From an uncultured Kangiella sp. (GTDB taxonomy: Bacteria > Pseudomonadota > Gammaproteobacteria > Enterobacterales > Kangiellaceae): a stretch of 64,000 nucleotides of DNA. The DNA lies in the NCBI GenBank assembly GCA_947498625.1, contig CANMKR010000001.1:1-64000 (forward strand), in the 5' to 3' direction. Below the pieces are notes generated by a model. It saw nothing but the letters and a program-made list of their open reading frames with translations. It had not been told where the DNA came from and ran no database searches. The position numbers and the translations under genes were made by a program. This document shows positions 1 through 8,353 of this stretch, piece by piece (the first letter of the stretch is position 1; the number at the start of each line of letters is the position of its first letter).

Positions 1-90
1 AAAATGGATCACTCCAAAATGGATCACTCCAAAATGGATCACTCCAAAATGGATCACTCCAAAATGGATCACTCCAAAATGGATCACTCC
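1..90 (+). repeat. 15-bp tandem repeat (six perfect copies) encoding MDHSK
   Basis: The unit AAAATGGATCACTCC occurs six times without a mismatch, followed by a degenerate seventh unit. It encodes the copper-binding pentapeptide MDHSK inside copA. It starts at the window edge, so the copy number is a minimum. Perfect copies in a coding repeat suggest recent expansion or slippage. Confidence 0.97.
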
Positions 91-735
91 AATAAAGAGC
101 ACAGCCAGCATAGGATGCCAAAACAAAATGGCATGCAACATCATAAAAATCACGACCTAACAGCTTCAGATTCTAAGCTTGGAAAAGCTGGCTACGGTAG
201 TAACAGTCCAATCCAGCATGCTGAAACTGAGTACGGACCTCACGTCGACATGCGAGCAGAAATGCCTATGGATGGCATTAATGATCCTGGGATAGGATTA
301 AGAGATCATCAGAAACGGTATGGCCGCCGAGTGTTAAAGTATTCTGATATCAAAGGTTATTACCCAACCCATGATAAACGTCAACCTAGTCGTGAGTTGC
401 ATATACATCTTACCGGCAATATGCATCGTTATATGTGGTCGATGAACGGCATCAAACATATGCACGCTGAACCGATTGAACTTGAGTATGGCGAGCGGAT
501 CAGAATTGTTTTAGTCAACGATACGATGATGACTCACCCAGTTCATTTGCATGGAGTATGGAGCGAGCTTGAAACGGGCGATCCGGATTATATTCCTAAG
601 AAACATACTATTATCGTCCAGCCGGGTTCTAAGGCGAGCTACCTTGTTACAGCGGATGCTAAAGGACGTTGGGCTTATCATTGTCATTTACTATTCCACA
701 TGCCTGGCATGATGCGTGAAGTGAAAATCTCTTAA
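1..735 (+). CDS. copA: Copper-resistance multicopper oxidase CopA, C-terminal part (5' end outside window)
   Basis: This is the C-terminal part of a periplasmic CopA/PcoA-type multicopper oxidase, which oxidises or sequesters copper. The frame is open at the left edge, so the true start lies upstream. The first 30 residues are MDHSK repeats, typical of the Met/His-rich copper-binding region of CopA. Counting from the ATG at 4, the copper ligands of the last cupredoxin domain are present: the HPVHLHG motif (His178, 181, 183) and the HCHLLFHMPGMM motif (His226, Cys227, His228, His232, Met237). The last domain is therefore intact. copB follows after 10 bases, so the two are probably co-transcribed. 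Identity is sure; full length cannot be judged. Confidence 0.93.
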   Translation, partial: KMDHSKMDHSKMDHSKMDHSKMDHSKMDHSNKEHSQHRMPKQNGMQHHKNHDLTASDSKLGKAGYGSNSPIQHAETEYGPHVDMRAEMPMDGINDPGIGLRDHQKRYGRRVLKYSDIKGYYPTHDKRQPSRELHIHLTGNMHRYMWSMNGIKHMHAEPIELEYGERIRIVLVNDTMMTHPVHLHGVWSELETGDPDYIPKKHTIIVQPGSKASYLVTADAKGRWAYHCHLLFHMPGMMREVKIS

Positions 736-745
736 GGTGACTAAC

Positions 746-1447
746 ATGAATACTTTACGCTTAATTACTATTTTCATTAGTCTTTGCGCTTGTGTCATTC
801 AAGCTGGCTCCAAAGATGATCCCCTATTAACTCATTTAAAGGTTCATCAGCTAGATTACTTCCAAGATGACAACCTTGATGTTTTTGCTTTTGAAGCTGA
901 TTTTTGGATAGGCAAAGATTTAAATAAATTTTGGTTAAAAACAGAAGTTGAACAGGTGGGTTCAGAAACAGAGGAACTTGAGCTACAAGCCCTCTATTCC
1001 AAAGCCCTCTATCCTTATTGGGATCTACAGTTCGGTGTTCGCCATGATTTTCAATTAGCTGAAGAAAGAACCTGGGCGGTTATAGGCTTACATGGTTTAT
1101 CACCTTATTATTTTGAAATCGATAGCGCCATCTTTGTCGGCGATAATGGCGATTTAGCTGCCCGCTTTGAAGCAGAATACGAAATGCCCATAACCCAACA
1201 ATGGATTCTCAGCCCTGAACTAGAGGTTAACTTTTATGGCCAGGATGACCCTATTAATGAGATCGGCTCAGGTTTATCCGATGCCAGTTTAGGTTTGCGT
1301 CTAAGGTATGAGTTTGTTAGAGAGTTTGCTTTTTATTTCGGCTTTGAGCATAAAAAGAAATACGGCTCTACCGCTGATTTTGCCGAATTAAATGATGGTG
1401 AAAATGAAGAAAACAACTTTTTAGTAGGGATTAAATTTTGGTTTTAA
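746..1447 (+). CDS. copB: Copper-resistance outer-membrane protein CopB
   Basis: This is a CopB/PcoB family outer-membrane beta-barrel thought to act with CopA in copper tolerance. The ATG at 746 is preferred, because an AAGGTG ribosome binding site lies a few bases upstream; an in-frame GTG at 737 is less likely. Residues 1-21 form a signal peptide ending near IQAG. The rest has the alternating aromatic strands of the family (DLQFGVRHDFQ, LRLRYEFVREFAFYFGFEHKK) and ends in FWF, a terminal aromatic outer-membrane signature. At 233 residues it is shorter than PcoB (about 296) and lacks the usual Met/His-rich N-terminal segment. In this operon the metal-binding repeats sit in CopA instead. Confidence 0.9.
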   Translation: MNTLRLITIFISLCACVIQAGSKDDPLLTHLKVHQLDYFQDDNLDVFAFEADFWIGKDLNKFWLKTEVEQVGSETEELELQALYSKALYPYWDLQFGVRHDFQLAEERTWAVIGLHGLSPYYFEIDSAIFVGDNGDLAARFEAEYEMPITQQWILSPELEVNFYGQDDPINEIGSGLSDASLGLRLRYEFVREFAFYFGFEHKKKYGSTADFAELNDGENEENNFLVGIKFWF

Positions 1448-1487
1448 ACCTGCTTCTCATTCTTACCTGATCTTGATTCAAATTTAT

Positions 1488-1517
1488 CAGCCATTCCCGT
1501 AAAAGCGGAAATGGCTG
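1488..1517. terminator. Probable bidirectional terminator hairpin between copB and the EamA gene
   Basis: A 12-bp inverted repeat (1488-1499 with 1506-1517, one mismatch) with a 6-base loop lies between two convergent genes. There is no strong T-run on either side, so termination efficiency is uncertain. Confidence 0.45.
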
Positions 1518-1522
1518 AACAT

Positions 1523-2521
1523 CTAATGGCTAATTTTCAGTTGCGACTTTAGATCGAAAATCATTTCTTTTGAGCTAGGGATCGCCTCCCACTGACGGGC
1601 AATGGCAGACTGCTCTATGAACACAGTTTTTGCTTTTGGCTTGGTTTGCGACCAAATCACGCCAATCAAGACCAATCCAGCTGCCGCATATTGCATCGGT
1701 GCCAAAGTTTCACCCAACAGCAACCAGCCAAAGAATAAAGTGCCCAAAGGTAAAAGATTCATTAAGCTTCCAACTTGCGACGCCGGCATAACTTTGAAGG
1801 CAAAGTTGTAACAAGTAAACGCAAAAATATTGACCCCAAAAGCTAAAAATAAAATCGCTAGGATCGCTTGGCCAGAAATATCAAATGATATGGCTTCTGT
1901 TTGCATAAACACTAACGGCAGGAAAAATACCGTACCAGCAATAGTTTGTAGCATCGTTAAAAATATTGGCGAATAGCGCTGTGCTAATTTTCTTGCTAAT
2001 AAGCAGTAGACAGTAGCCGCAACAATGGCGCCAAATTCTAAAAGGTTGCCTAGCCAAGGATTTGAAGCATGCTCAGAAGTTCCTCCTGTGACCGTCAATA
2101 AAATCACACCCGCTAATGCCAACAAACAACCTACAATAGTACGACCACTTATTTTTTCTTTTAAAAAATAAAACGCTGCTACCGCAATTAACAGCGGCTG
2201 TAAGGCAGTGACCATACCTGCTTCGGAAGCCGTTGTGTAAGTCAAAGCATAGCTTTCAAAAATAAAATATAAGCAAGGCTCACACAAAGCCAATAAACCC
2301 AAGAGCCACCAGTCGCCCTTTTGGTAGCTCTGCTTTTTAGTAATGGGTTTTAAAAAGAATATTAATACCGCCATTGCCAATAACATTCTTAAAAAGACTG
2401 TGACCATTGGCCCAAGCTCAGCAATAGCGTACTTCATTGCAACAAAAGATGCAGACCATAGCAAAATAGCCATCAATAAACCGGCTGCAGCTAACTGAGA
2501 TTGTTTTTGTTGTAAAATCAT
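1523..2521 (-). CDS. EamA/DMT-superfamily transporter
   Basis: This is an inner-membrane drug/metabolite-transporter protein with two EamA repeats of about five helices each. The first repeat begins with LLMAILLWSASFVAMKYAI and the second near residue 155. Helices run to about residue 290, and a hydrophilic tail of about 40 residues follows. The family includes amino-acid and metabolite exporters; substrate cannot be told from sequence. It is monocistronic: copB is convergent on one side and the CHASE2 kinase gene ends about 100 bases upstream on the same strand. Family is sure, function unknown. Confidence 0.9.
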   Translation of the reverse strand: MILQQKQSQLAAAGLLMAILLWSASFVAMKYAIAELGPMVTVFLRMLLAMAVLIFFLKPITKKQSYQKGDWWLLGLLALCEPCLYFIFESYALTYTTASEAGMVTALQPLLIAVAAFYFLKEKISGRTIVGCLLALAGVILLTVTGGTSEHASNPWLGNLLEFGAIVAATVYCLLARKLAQRYSPIFLTMLQTIAGTVFFLPLVFMQTEAISFDISGQAILAILFLAFGVNIFAFTCYNFAFKVMPASQVGSLMNLLPLGTLFFGWLLLGETLAPMQYAAAGLVLIGVIWSQTKPKAKTVFIEQSAIARQWEAIPSSKEMIFDLKSQLKISH

Positions 2522-2620
2522 AAGCTTCGACTCAAACTGAACAAAATTTAAGCAGATTGTAATGACTAAAATGACTTATGAAAAATGATGATTTTTTATG
2601 CTGTATATTAGATTTACTAA

Positions 2621-5161
2621 TTAATCCTTTACTAATAAATGATTCGGAAACTCAAGAGTAAAAGTTGAGCCACTTTTGTTTTTTTGCCCGCCACTTTCAA
2701 CAGTAACCTTGCCACCCAAACGTATCATTACAGCTTTCACGAACCTCAAACCTAAGCCTATACCATTAATTTTTGTCACCTCATGCTTTTGCATCCTTGA
2801 GAAGGGCTTAAATATTGCCTCCATTTGTTCCTGATCGATACCATCACCTTGATCACATACTTTAACCAATGTGGCTAAAGGGGTAACTTCGATCAAAACA
2901 GTTACTTGGGTATCTGTTGGCGAATATTTTATTGCGTTTGTTAAAAGGTTAATGATAACTCGCTCTAACATATCTTGATTTGCTAACAACCAAATATCTT
3001 CGTACGCCATAAAATCAAATTCGATATTGATACTTGCGTTAGAAGCTTGTGGCGTCACTATAGCAATAGCATTGTCTATAGTACTCAATAACTCAATAGG
3101 GTATGGTTTTGCTTCGGCATTAGATTCAACCCTCGATAACATCAAAAACTGCTCTGCCAGGTTTAAACTCGAACGTGTTAACTTCTCAATTTCTCTATGG
3201 ATAATCGATAGTTCTGCAGTGCTAGAATCATTATAGTTTTTATTGAGCAAGGCTAATATCGATGTCATTGGAGAGCGTAAATCATGTGAGATAAAGTCAA
3301 TCATCTCTAGCTGCCTTCTTTGCTCCCTTTTAATTTCCGAGATATCAACCATGTTGATAACGATAAAATCATTATCTGCTAAATTATCAATGAGCGAGAT
3401 ACTTACTTTAACATCAAGAACTTTATTAATTGACGCTGTAAATTCGTGTTGAATACCATCTTTCAATACTTTTAGCACCGGCTCAGACCATTCATCATCT
3501 CGCTTCAGCTGTAATAACCCAAATAACTCTTTAAGGCTTAACTCTTTATCTTTTGATAATCTAGGAACGTAGCGTTTTGCAATCAAGTTGCTATAAAAAA
3601 TCAAACCATTCATGTCGACGAGAATAACGCCGTCACTCATTCTATTCATGGTTTGTTCTACAAATCTCCTTAGAAAGTTTATTTGTGAAATCGCTTCATC
3701 TAAAGTTTTTACTCTTGACTCAATGACACCGTAACTTTTATTTGCCTGTACACTTTCTTCTTTAGGTTCTTTAATGATTCTCCTGAGTAATCTTTTATCC
3801 TTTAATCTGCTATCTGTTTTTTCAAGTTTCAACAGTTGATTATAGAGCTCTCTTTGATCGTTTATCTTGTTGAAATCACTCTTTAGTGCTTTCTTTTCTA
3901 TTAAGTTAAGCTGAGCTAAAAAACTGAGCTTGGCGGTTATATTCTTCGTTGGCTCAGGTTTTAAGGAGTGCTCCATCTCTATGTTAAGTCGTTCCACCGT
4001 CGCTTTAAAAAACGTCATGTTAGACACGACTTTCTGCCACACCCAAAATAAATATCCAACACCTATAACGGCAATTAACGTCGCTACTTTAAACCACAGA
4101 TATTGAAAGTGCATTAGATACCATTGCAGAAATATGATAGCTAAGAGTATTATTGCACTATAGTAAAAGCTTCGACGAGGTAATAACTTTGGTAAAAAAA
4201 CAAAAAATACCAATACAATACTTGTCAAGATAAGTGAATTCGAAACATTTGGCATTGCTTCGATGTAAGATTCATCTTTTAGAGCTTCAAATAAAGTCGC
4301 ATTAATTTCAACACCCGGCATTATTTGACCATCTCGACTCATCGGTACCGGTAAAAAATCTGCATTTCTTGCTGCTGTAGCTGTGACGCCTACAAAAACC
4401 ACTTTATTTTTAATCGCATCTAAAGCCGTTTGTTTTCCTTGTACGACATCTACAAAACTAATTTTTTTAAAATGGTTCTGATTCTTTTTATAAGGTATAT
4501 AAATTAATCCGTCTTTCTCAATAATGGTTAAATCATAAGACGGTGATTTCGACTTTTCATTCATTGGTAAGGCATAAACTGTGTCAGAGCTAACCTCTAA
4601 TACCTCTGCTGAAAAACTCCGCCAAAAGGGCTCACCTAAACCTGCTTTAAGGTAACTCGATCGAGCGATGTTGTCTGAGTCTAACTCAAAATGAACCACA
4701 CCCATTTTCTTTGCCGCTTGTATCAAATCAGGGAAAGGCATTACCTCTAGAAGCTCTCTATTTTGTGCGAGCTTTTCAATTATCACCGGGAAGACTACTT
4801 TGCCATTATTCTTAACAGCATCTACTAATACTTGGTCGTCTAGATCCCTATTTTTGTCAAATAGCACATCATAACCCACAGCTTTAACTTCAGACTTTGA
4901 GAGCTGGTCTATTAGTTGTGCGTGCAGTGTTCGATTCCAAGGCAACTGCCCATATTCCTGCAAACTTAATTCGTCCATGGCAACAATCACCACATCTTCA
5001 CTATTAGTGTCAGGCTGCAATCTTAGAATACGATCATAAAATAGGTAATCTAACGGCAGGAGCCATTGAGAATAAGAAACATAAAAAGTAAATGCAGCGA
5101 ATACCGCTGCAAGAATGTAGTGAGAATAAGATTTTGTAGGTTTAATATTATTCACATCCAT
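2621..5161 (-). CDS. CHASE2-PAS membrane sensor histidine kinase
   Basis: This is a membrane sensor kinase of 846 residues. A first helix (about 15-33) precedes an extracytoplasmic CHASE2 domain (about 35-300; blocks YDRILRLQP, VIVAMDELSL, GVTATAARNADFLPVP). Three clustered helices (about 310-378) lead to a charged, coiled-coil-like linker. A PAS-like domain (about 505-615) follows. The HisKA dimerisation domain has phosphoacceptor His626 in the FISHDLRSP motif, and the HATPase has its N box (INLLTNAIKYSPT) and G boxes (DQGDGID, IGLGL). All catalytic motifs are present. It is the last gene of an operon with a LysM-FecR protein and an OmpR-type regulator, its likely partner. The stimulus is unknown; an envelope signal is my inference. 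Confidence 0.93.
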   Translation of the reverse strand: MDVNNIKPTKSYSHYILAAVFAAFTFYVSYSQWLLPLDYLFYDRILRLQPDTNSEDVVIVAMDELSLQEYGQLPWNRTLHAQLIDQLSKSEVKAVGYDVLFDKNRDLDDQVLVDAVKNNGKVVFPVIIEKLAQNRELLEVMPFPDLIQAAKKMGVVHFELDSDNIARSSYLKAGLGEPFWRSFSAEVLEVSSDTVYALPMNEKSKSPSYDLTIIEKDGLIYIPYKKNQNHFKKISFVDVVQGKQTALDAIKNKVVFVGVTATAARNADFLPVPMSRDGQIMPGVEINATLFEALKDESYIEAMPNVSNSLILTSIVLVFFVFLPKLLPRRSFYYSAIILLAIIFLQWYLMHFQYLWFKVATLIAVIGVGYLFWVWQKVVSNMTFFKATVERLNIEMEHSLKPEPTKNITAKLSFLAQLNLIEKKALKSDFNKINDQRELYNQLLKLEKTDSRLKDKRLLRRIIKEPKEESVQANKSYGVIESRVKTLDEAISQINFLRRFVEQTMNRMSDGVILVDMNGLIFYSNLIAKRYVPRLSKDKELSLKELFGLLQLKRDDEWSEPVLKVLKDGIQHEFTASINKVLDVKVSISLIDNLADNDFIVINMVDISEIKREQRRQLEMIDFISHDLRSPMTSILALLNKNYNDSSTAELSIIHREIEKLTRSSLNLAEQFLMLSRVESNAEAKPYPIELLSTIDNAIAIVTPQASNASINIEFDFMAYEDIWLLANQDMLERVIINLLTNAIKYSPTDTQVTVLIEVTPLATLVKVCDQGDGIDQEQMEAIFKPFSRMQKHEVTKINGIGLGLRFVKAVMIRLGGKVTVESGGQKNKSGSTFTLEFPNHLLVKD

Positions 5162-5168
5162 TTAGTGA

Positions 5169-5191
5169 TTGACCGCTCATGTAGCGGTCAA
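5169..5191 (-). other. Intercistronic hairpin just upstream of the CHASE2 kinase start
   Basis: A perfect 9-bp inverted repeat (5169-5177 with 5183-5191, loop 5 bases) fills the short gap between the FecR gene and the kinase gene. On the transcribed strand no T-run follows, so it is not a standard terminator. It lies 7 bases before the kinase ATG and could lower translation or stabilise the upstream mRNA. Confidence 0.5.
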
Positions 5192-5194
5192 AAT

Positions 5195-6766
5195 TTAATA
5201 TATCATTATTGCTTCTGGCTGAGTGAATGCCAGAGTTTTCCCGTCTACAATTTGTGCAACTCTAAAATAATAATAACCTTTATTAGTGGCTTTCAATGCC
5301 ACTTTATTTTCATTTGTTGTTCCTTGCTGGGTTATATTCTTGAACTCTTTATCTGTTGCTAACTGCCACTCAAATTTCTGACTTTGACCAAAATTATTCC
5401 ACTTGGCATTGATAGCTTCACCTTCTTTTACATCAAAAACTTCTACCTTTATAGTTTTAGGGAGATGGACAGTAAATGGTATTGGTAAACTATAGCTGCT
5501 ATTTTTTTCAGTACTTTTCCCCAGCACTCTCCAATAATAAGTTCCTATTGGCAGCCGCTCTCTTAACGTTACTTTACTACTACGAGTTTCCCTTTCACGC
5601 AAAATGTTATCAAAAGTTTTACTATCTGAAACTTGATAATGATAAGCACTAAACATCTGATCTTTTTGCCAAGACATTTCAACTTTTTTGTTGATATCGA
5701 AGTGAGTTAATGAAGCTGCTCTTTTAGGCGGCAATATTTTTCCGTTTACAAAAAAACTATGCTGCCTATCCAATCCCTCTAAACCATTGTCATCGACCGA
5801 ACGCACTCTTACTGTATAGTCGCCAACTGCTAAATTTTCAATTTTAGCTTTTGCACTTGATAACAAATTTGAATCAATCAGGCTGACAGCTTCGTTACCT
5901 TCAAAAAGCTCGAGTCTATAAGCTTTCGCGCCCTGCTCTTGTTGCCACGCTAATTCTGCCATGGTTCCATAGTATTCCAGCTCAGCCCCGATTAAATTTG
6001 GAGCAGGCAAAAGCTCAATAACATTATCCGACTTTTTACCTTCTTCAGCGACCAGCCCAAATCCCATTGGCACTAAGCTTGCCGCAGCATTATTAGCAAC
6101 CTGAACTTTCCCTTCACTTACTTCATTAAATGATACTGAAGAATTATCCTTCCCTACCCTCACTCTAAATTCAGTGCCTCTGACAGTTGCCACTGCTGAT
6201 GGAGTATGAACTTCAAACTTAGATTTACTACCCTGCAACTTGTTCACTCTTCCTTCTGCACTACCTTTTAGCAGCCGCATGCGGCTATCGACCATCCCGG
6301 TGCGTCCCCACTGAGTTAATACATCAAAAATTAATTCTGATTGACTACCTAAAAGTAACTCCGAGCCATCGGCAAAACGCAACATGGCGGAACTGGATTC
6401 TCCAGTTATAATTTTATCACCCAACTTAACCGAGTGAAGTGTTGAGAGAGGACTTTCCTTGTATGCATTCTGGATTAAGACATTACCTTGAACTGAGGTT
6501 ACTTGAACCCTAGCTGGACCAAACTTCAAATAATTCACAGGAATTTTTAATACAGTACCAGCAACTAAATTATCCGCATCCACAATGTTGTTATAAGCTA
6601 GCACTTCGTCTATTCGATAAGGATTTACTAAATAGCTTTTGCCAATTTTAGAAGCCGCTTCATTCGGACGAACCGTATAAAGCCAGTCATTGGTAAATGC
6701 CGGTGTAGCCCCTACCAAAACTAACAATAAAATTAACTTTAAAACAAAATTTTTATACATCATCAT
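5195..6766 (-). CDS. LysM and FecR domain periplasmic protein
   Basis: This is an exported protein of 523 residues. An N-terminal signal peptide (about 1-25) is followed by a LysM module (about 28-76; WLYTVRPNEAASKIGKSYLV). Next comes a FecR domain (about 95-200) with the diagnostic stretch HTPSAVATVRGTEFRV. The remainder (about 260-523) looks like repeated beta-sandwich modules with recurring W/Y-rich strands. LysM suggests peptidoglycan binding. FecR domains relay envelope signals in known systems, but no TonB receptor or ECF sigma factor is adjacent here. Placement between the regulator gene (17-base gap) and the CHASE2 kinase gene suggests that it works with that pair; this is inference. 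Three consecutive ATGs make the exact start ambiguous by two codons. Confidence 0.9.
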   Translation of the reverse strand: MMMYKNFVLKLILLLVLVGATPAFTNDWLYTVRPNEAASKIGKSYLVNPYRIDEVLAYNNIVDADNLVAGTVLKIPVNYLKFGPARVQVTSVQGNVLIQNAYKESPLSTLHSVKLGDKIITGESSSAMLRFADGSELLLGSQSELIFDVLTQWGRTGMVDSRMRLLKGSAEGRVNKLQGSKSKFEVHTPSAVATVRGTEFRVRVGKDNSSVSFNEVSEGKVQVANNAAASLVPMGFGLVAEEGKKSDNVIELLPAPNLIGAELEYYGTMAELAWQQEQGAKAYRLELFEGNEAVSLIDSNLLSSAKAKIENLAVGDYTVRVRSVDDNGLEGLDRQHSFFVNGKILPPKRAASLTHFDINKKVEMSWQKDQMFSAYHYQVSDSKTFDNILRERETRSSKVTLRERLPIGTYYWRVLGKSTEKNSSYSLPIPFTVHLPKTIKVEVFDVKEGEAINAKWNNFGQSQKFEWQLATDKEFKNITQQGTTNENKVALKATNKGYYYFRVAQIVDGKTLAFTQPEAIMIY

Positions 6767-6783
6767 GCTAGCCAGTACGAGCT

Positions 6784-7497
6784 TTAGGCAACTGCCTCCG
6801 TATCTATAAGTTTTTCTAAACGATAGCCATGTTGGTATACAGTTTTTACCTGATAACCACTAATTGCTCTTAAGTTCAATTTGCGTCTTAATGAGCTCAC
6901 ATGCGCATCGACGGTTCTTGTAGATATATCCGACTCGATGCCCCAAATGTTTTTCAATAAATACTTTCGAGAAAATAAGCGACCAACATTTCTTAATAAC
7001 AATACACCTAACTCATATTCTTTAGTTGTTAAGTTTACGGCTTTATCATTATGTAAGATTTCACGATGACTTAAGGAAACTGTGTAGGGTCCAACTGTAA
7101 ATTCTTTTTGCTCATCTCCAAGACCTGAACGACGAATTAAAGCATTCAATCGAGCTTCTAGTTCATACCTTCGATACGGCTTGATCATATAATCATCAGC
7201 CCCTTTTTCTAACGCATATACAATATCCGTTTCTGCATCTCGATTGGTAACAAACAAAACAGGACCTTTCCAATTCATGAAAGATCTTAAGTGTTCCAAA
7301 ACTTCTATACCTGCTTTATCAGGTACTTCCCAATCAAGAATCAACAAATCAAATTCGCTTTTTTCTAAACGTGCTAAAAACTCAGTACCCGTTTCGCAAT
7401 GGGCATATTCATAACCTGACTCATCAAGCACTTGTTTCATTTGCAACGCTTGGGCGTTATCATCTTCTAAGTATAAAATTTTTATTGGATTACCCAT
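6784..7497 (-). CDS. OmpR/PhoB-type response regulator
   Basis: This is a two-component response regulator of 237 residues. The receiver domain (about 5-120) has the acidic pair Asp12-Asp13, phosphoacceptor Asp55 (LLILDWEVPD) and a switch Lys in MIKPYRR. A winged-helix DNA-binding domain (about 132-230; TTKEYELGVLLLRN, SRKYLLKNIWG, DAHVSSLRRKL) follows. A strong GAAGGAAG ribosome binding site precedes the ATG. It is the first gene of the operon with the LysM-FecR protein and the CHASE2 kinase, its probable cognate. Targets are unknown. Confidence 0.95.
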   Translation of the reverse strand: MGNPIKILYLEDDNAQALQMKQVLDESGYEYAHCETGTEFLARLEKSEFDLLILDWEVPDKAGIEVLEHLRSFMNWKGPVLFVTNRDAETDIVYALEKGADDYMIKPYRRYELEARLNALIRRSGLGDEQKEFTVGPYTVSLSHREILHNDKAVNLTTKEYELGVLLLRNVGRLFSRKYLLKNIWGIESDISTRTVDAHVSSLRRKLNLRAISGYQVKTVYQHGYRLEKLIDTEAVA

Positions 7498-7546
7498 TAA
7501 TACTTCCTTCTATTCGATATGAATCGAACATAACATTTCGTCATTT

Positions 7547-7575
7547 TATATAGTGAGCTTTAATCTAATGCACAA
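7547..7575 (-). promoter_or_regulatory. Candidate promoter of the response regulator-FecR-CHASE2 operon
   Basis: On the minus strand a weak -35 (TTGTGC, 7575-7570) is followed after 17 bases by TATATAAA (7552-7545). A good -10 with a poor -35 would suit an activated promoter. It lies about 50 bases upstream of the regulator start. Confidence 0.3.
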
Positions 7576-7790
7576 ATCATCAAGCATCACCCTCTCAGTG
7601 TCTATTTTTAACATGTATTTGTAAACTTATTTGCAATAATTTGTAAAATTAATTCATAATAATCAATGCGTTACATAAAATTTCAATCGATATTCGAAAT
7701 TTCAACAGCTCCGACCATAGACACTAAATGTAGCCAACATCACTCAAAATACATTAAAATCTGCCAACTTTAAAAATATGATGGATTTAA

Positions 7791-7824
7791 CATCTTGAGC
7801 ACTCAAGGTGAGCAATCTTATAGA
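7791..7824 (+). promoter_or_regulatory. Candidate aroQ-accBC promoter overlapped by a palindromic operator
   Basis: TTGAGC (7795-7800) and TATAGA (7819-7824) are 18 bases apart, a weak sigma70-like pair about 50 bases before the aroQ ATG. The -35 sits inside the palindrome CATCTTGAGCACTCAAGGTG (7791-7810), whose 14-bp core CTTGAG-CA-CTCAAG is perfect. This is the layout of a repressor site, but the repressor is unknown. Confidence 0.35.
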
Positions 7825-7876
7825 AAGTATGCTTTTTACAAGATTTTAGCTGGAATTAGTGCTATTTTAACCGAAT

Positions 7877-8320
7877 ATGACTGATATATTGTTACTTAAT
7901 GGACCAAATTTAAATCTTCTTGGACAGCGAGAACCTGAGATTTACGGTGATCTAAGCTTAGAAGCAATTGAAAATGCTTGTAAGCAACAAGCTGTAGAGC
8001 AAAATTTAACCTTTAACAGTTTTCAGTCTAACTCTGAATCCGATCTGGTTGAACGTATTCAGCAAGCAAAAAGCGATAAAGTGCAGTTAATTGTCATTAA
8101 TCCTGCAGCATATACGCATACCAGCGTTGCTATACGGGATGCTTTGCTGGCAGTTGAAATACCTTTTATAGAGGTTCATTTATCAAATCCTTATTCACGA
8201 GAGCCGTTTAGGCATCACTCTTATTTTAGTGATATCGCGATGGGCACTATAGCGGGTTTTGGCATCCATAGTTATCGCTTTGCAATGCAAGCAGCTATCG
8301 ACAAGCTAACGGCCCAATAA
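7877..8320 (+). CDS. aroQ: Type II 3-dehydroquinate dehydratase
   Basis: AroQ catalyses dehydration of 3-dehydroquinate to 3-dehydroshikimate in the shikimate pathway, as a cytoplasmic dodecamer. At 147 residues it has the usual length. Signatures are NGPNLNLLG (8-16), catalytic Tyr23 in REPEIYG, the NPAAYTHTS segment with the catalytic His, and EVHLSNP. No convincing Shine-Dalgarno sequence precedes the ATG. accB follows after 33 bases. The aroQ-accB-accC order is widely conserved in Proteobacteria and supports one transcript. Confidence 0.97.
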   Translation: MTDILLLNGPNLNLLGQREPEIYGDLSLEAIENACKQQAVEQNLTFNSFQSNSESDLVERIQQAKSDKVQLIVINPAAYTHTSVAIRDALLAVEIPFIEVHLSNPYSREPFRHHSYFSDIAMGTIAGFGIHSYRFAMQAAIDKLTAQ

Positions 8321-8353
8321 CGAATTATTCATTATTAACTCTAGGTAATAACA

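Larger units (their letters stand above)
7498..7876. other. 379-base AT-rich divergent intergenic region
   Basis: No gene is visible here. The region separates the leftward signalling operon from rightward aroQ-accBC and should hold both promoters. It contains a 9-bp inverted pair (AGTGTCTAT at 7597-7605, complement at 7717-7725) and a near-perfect 20-bp palindrome at 7791-7810. A weaker 6-bp stem (7814-7819 with 7840-7845) lies closer to aroQ. Confidence 0.7.
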
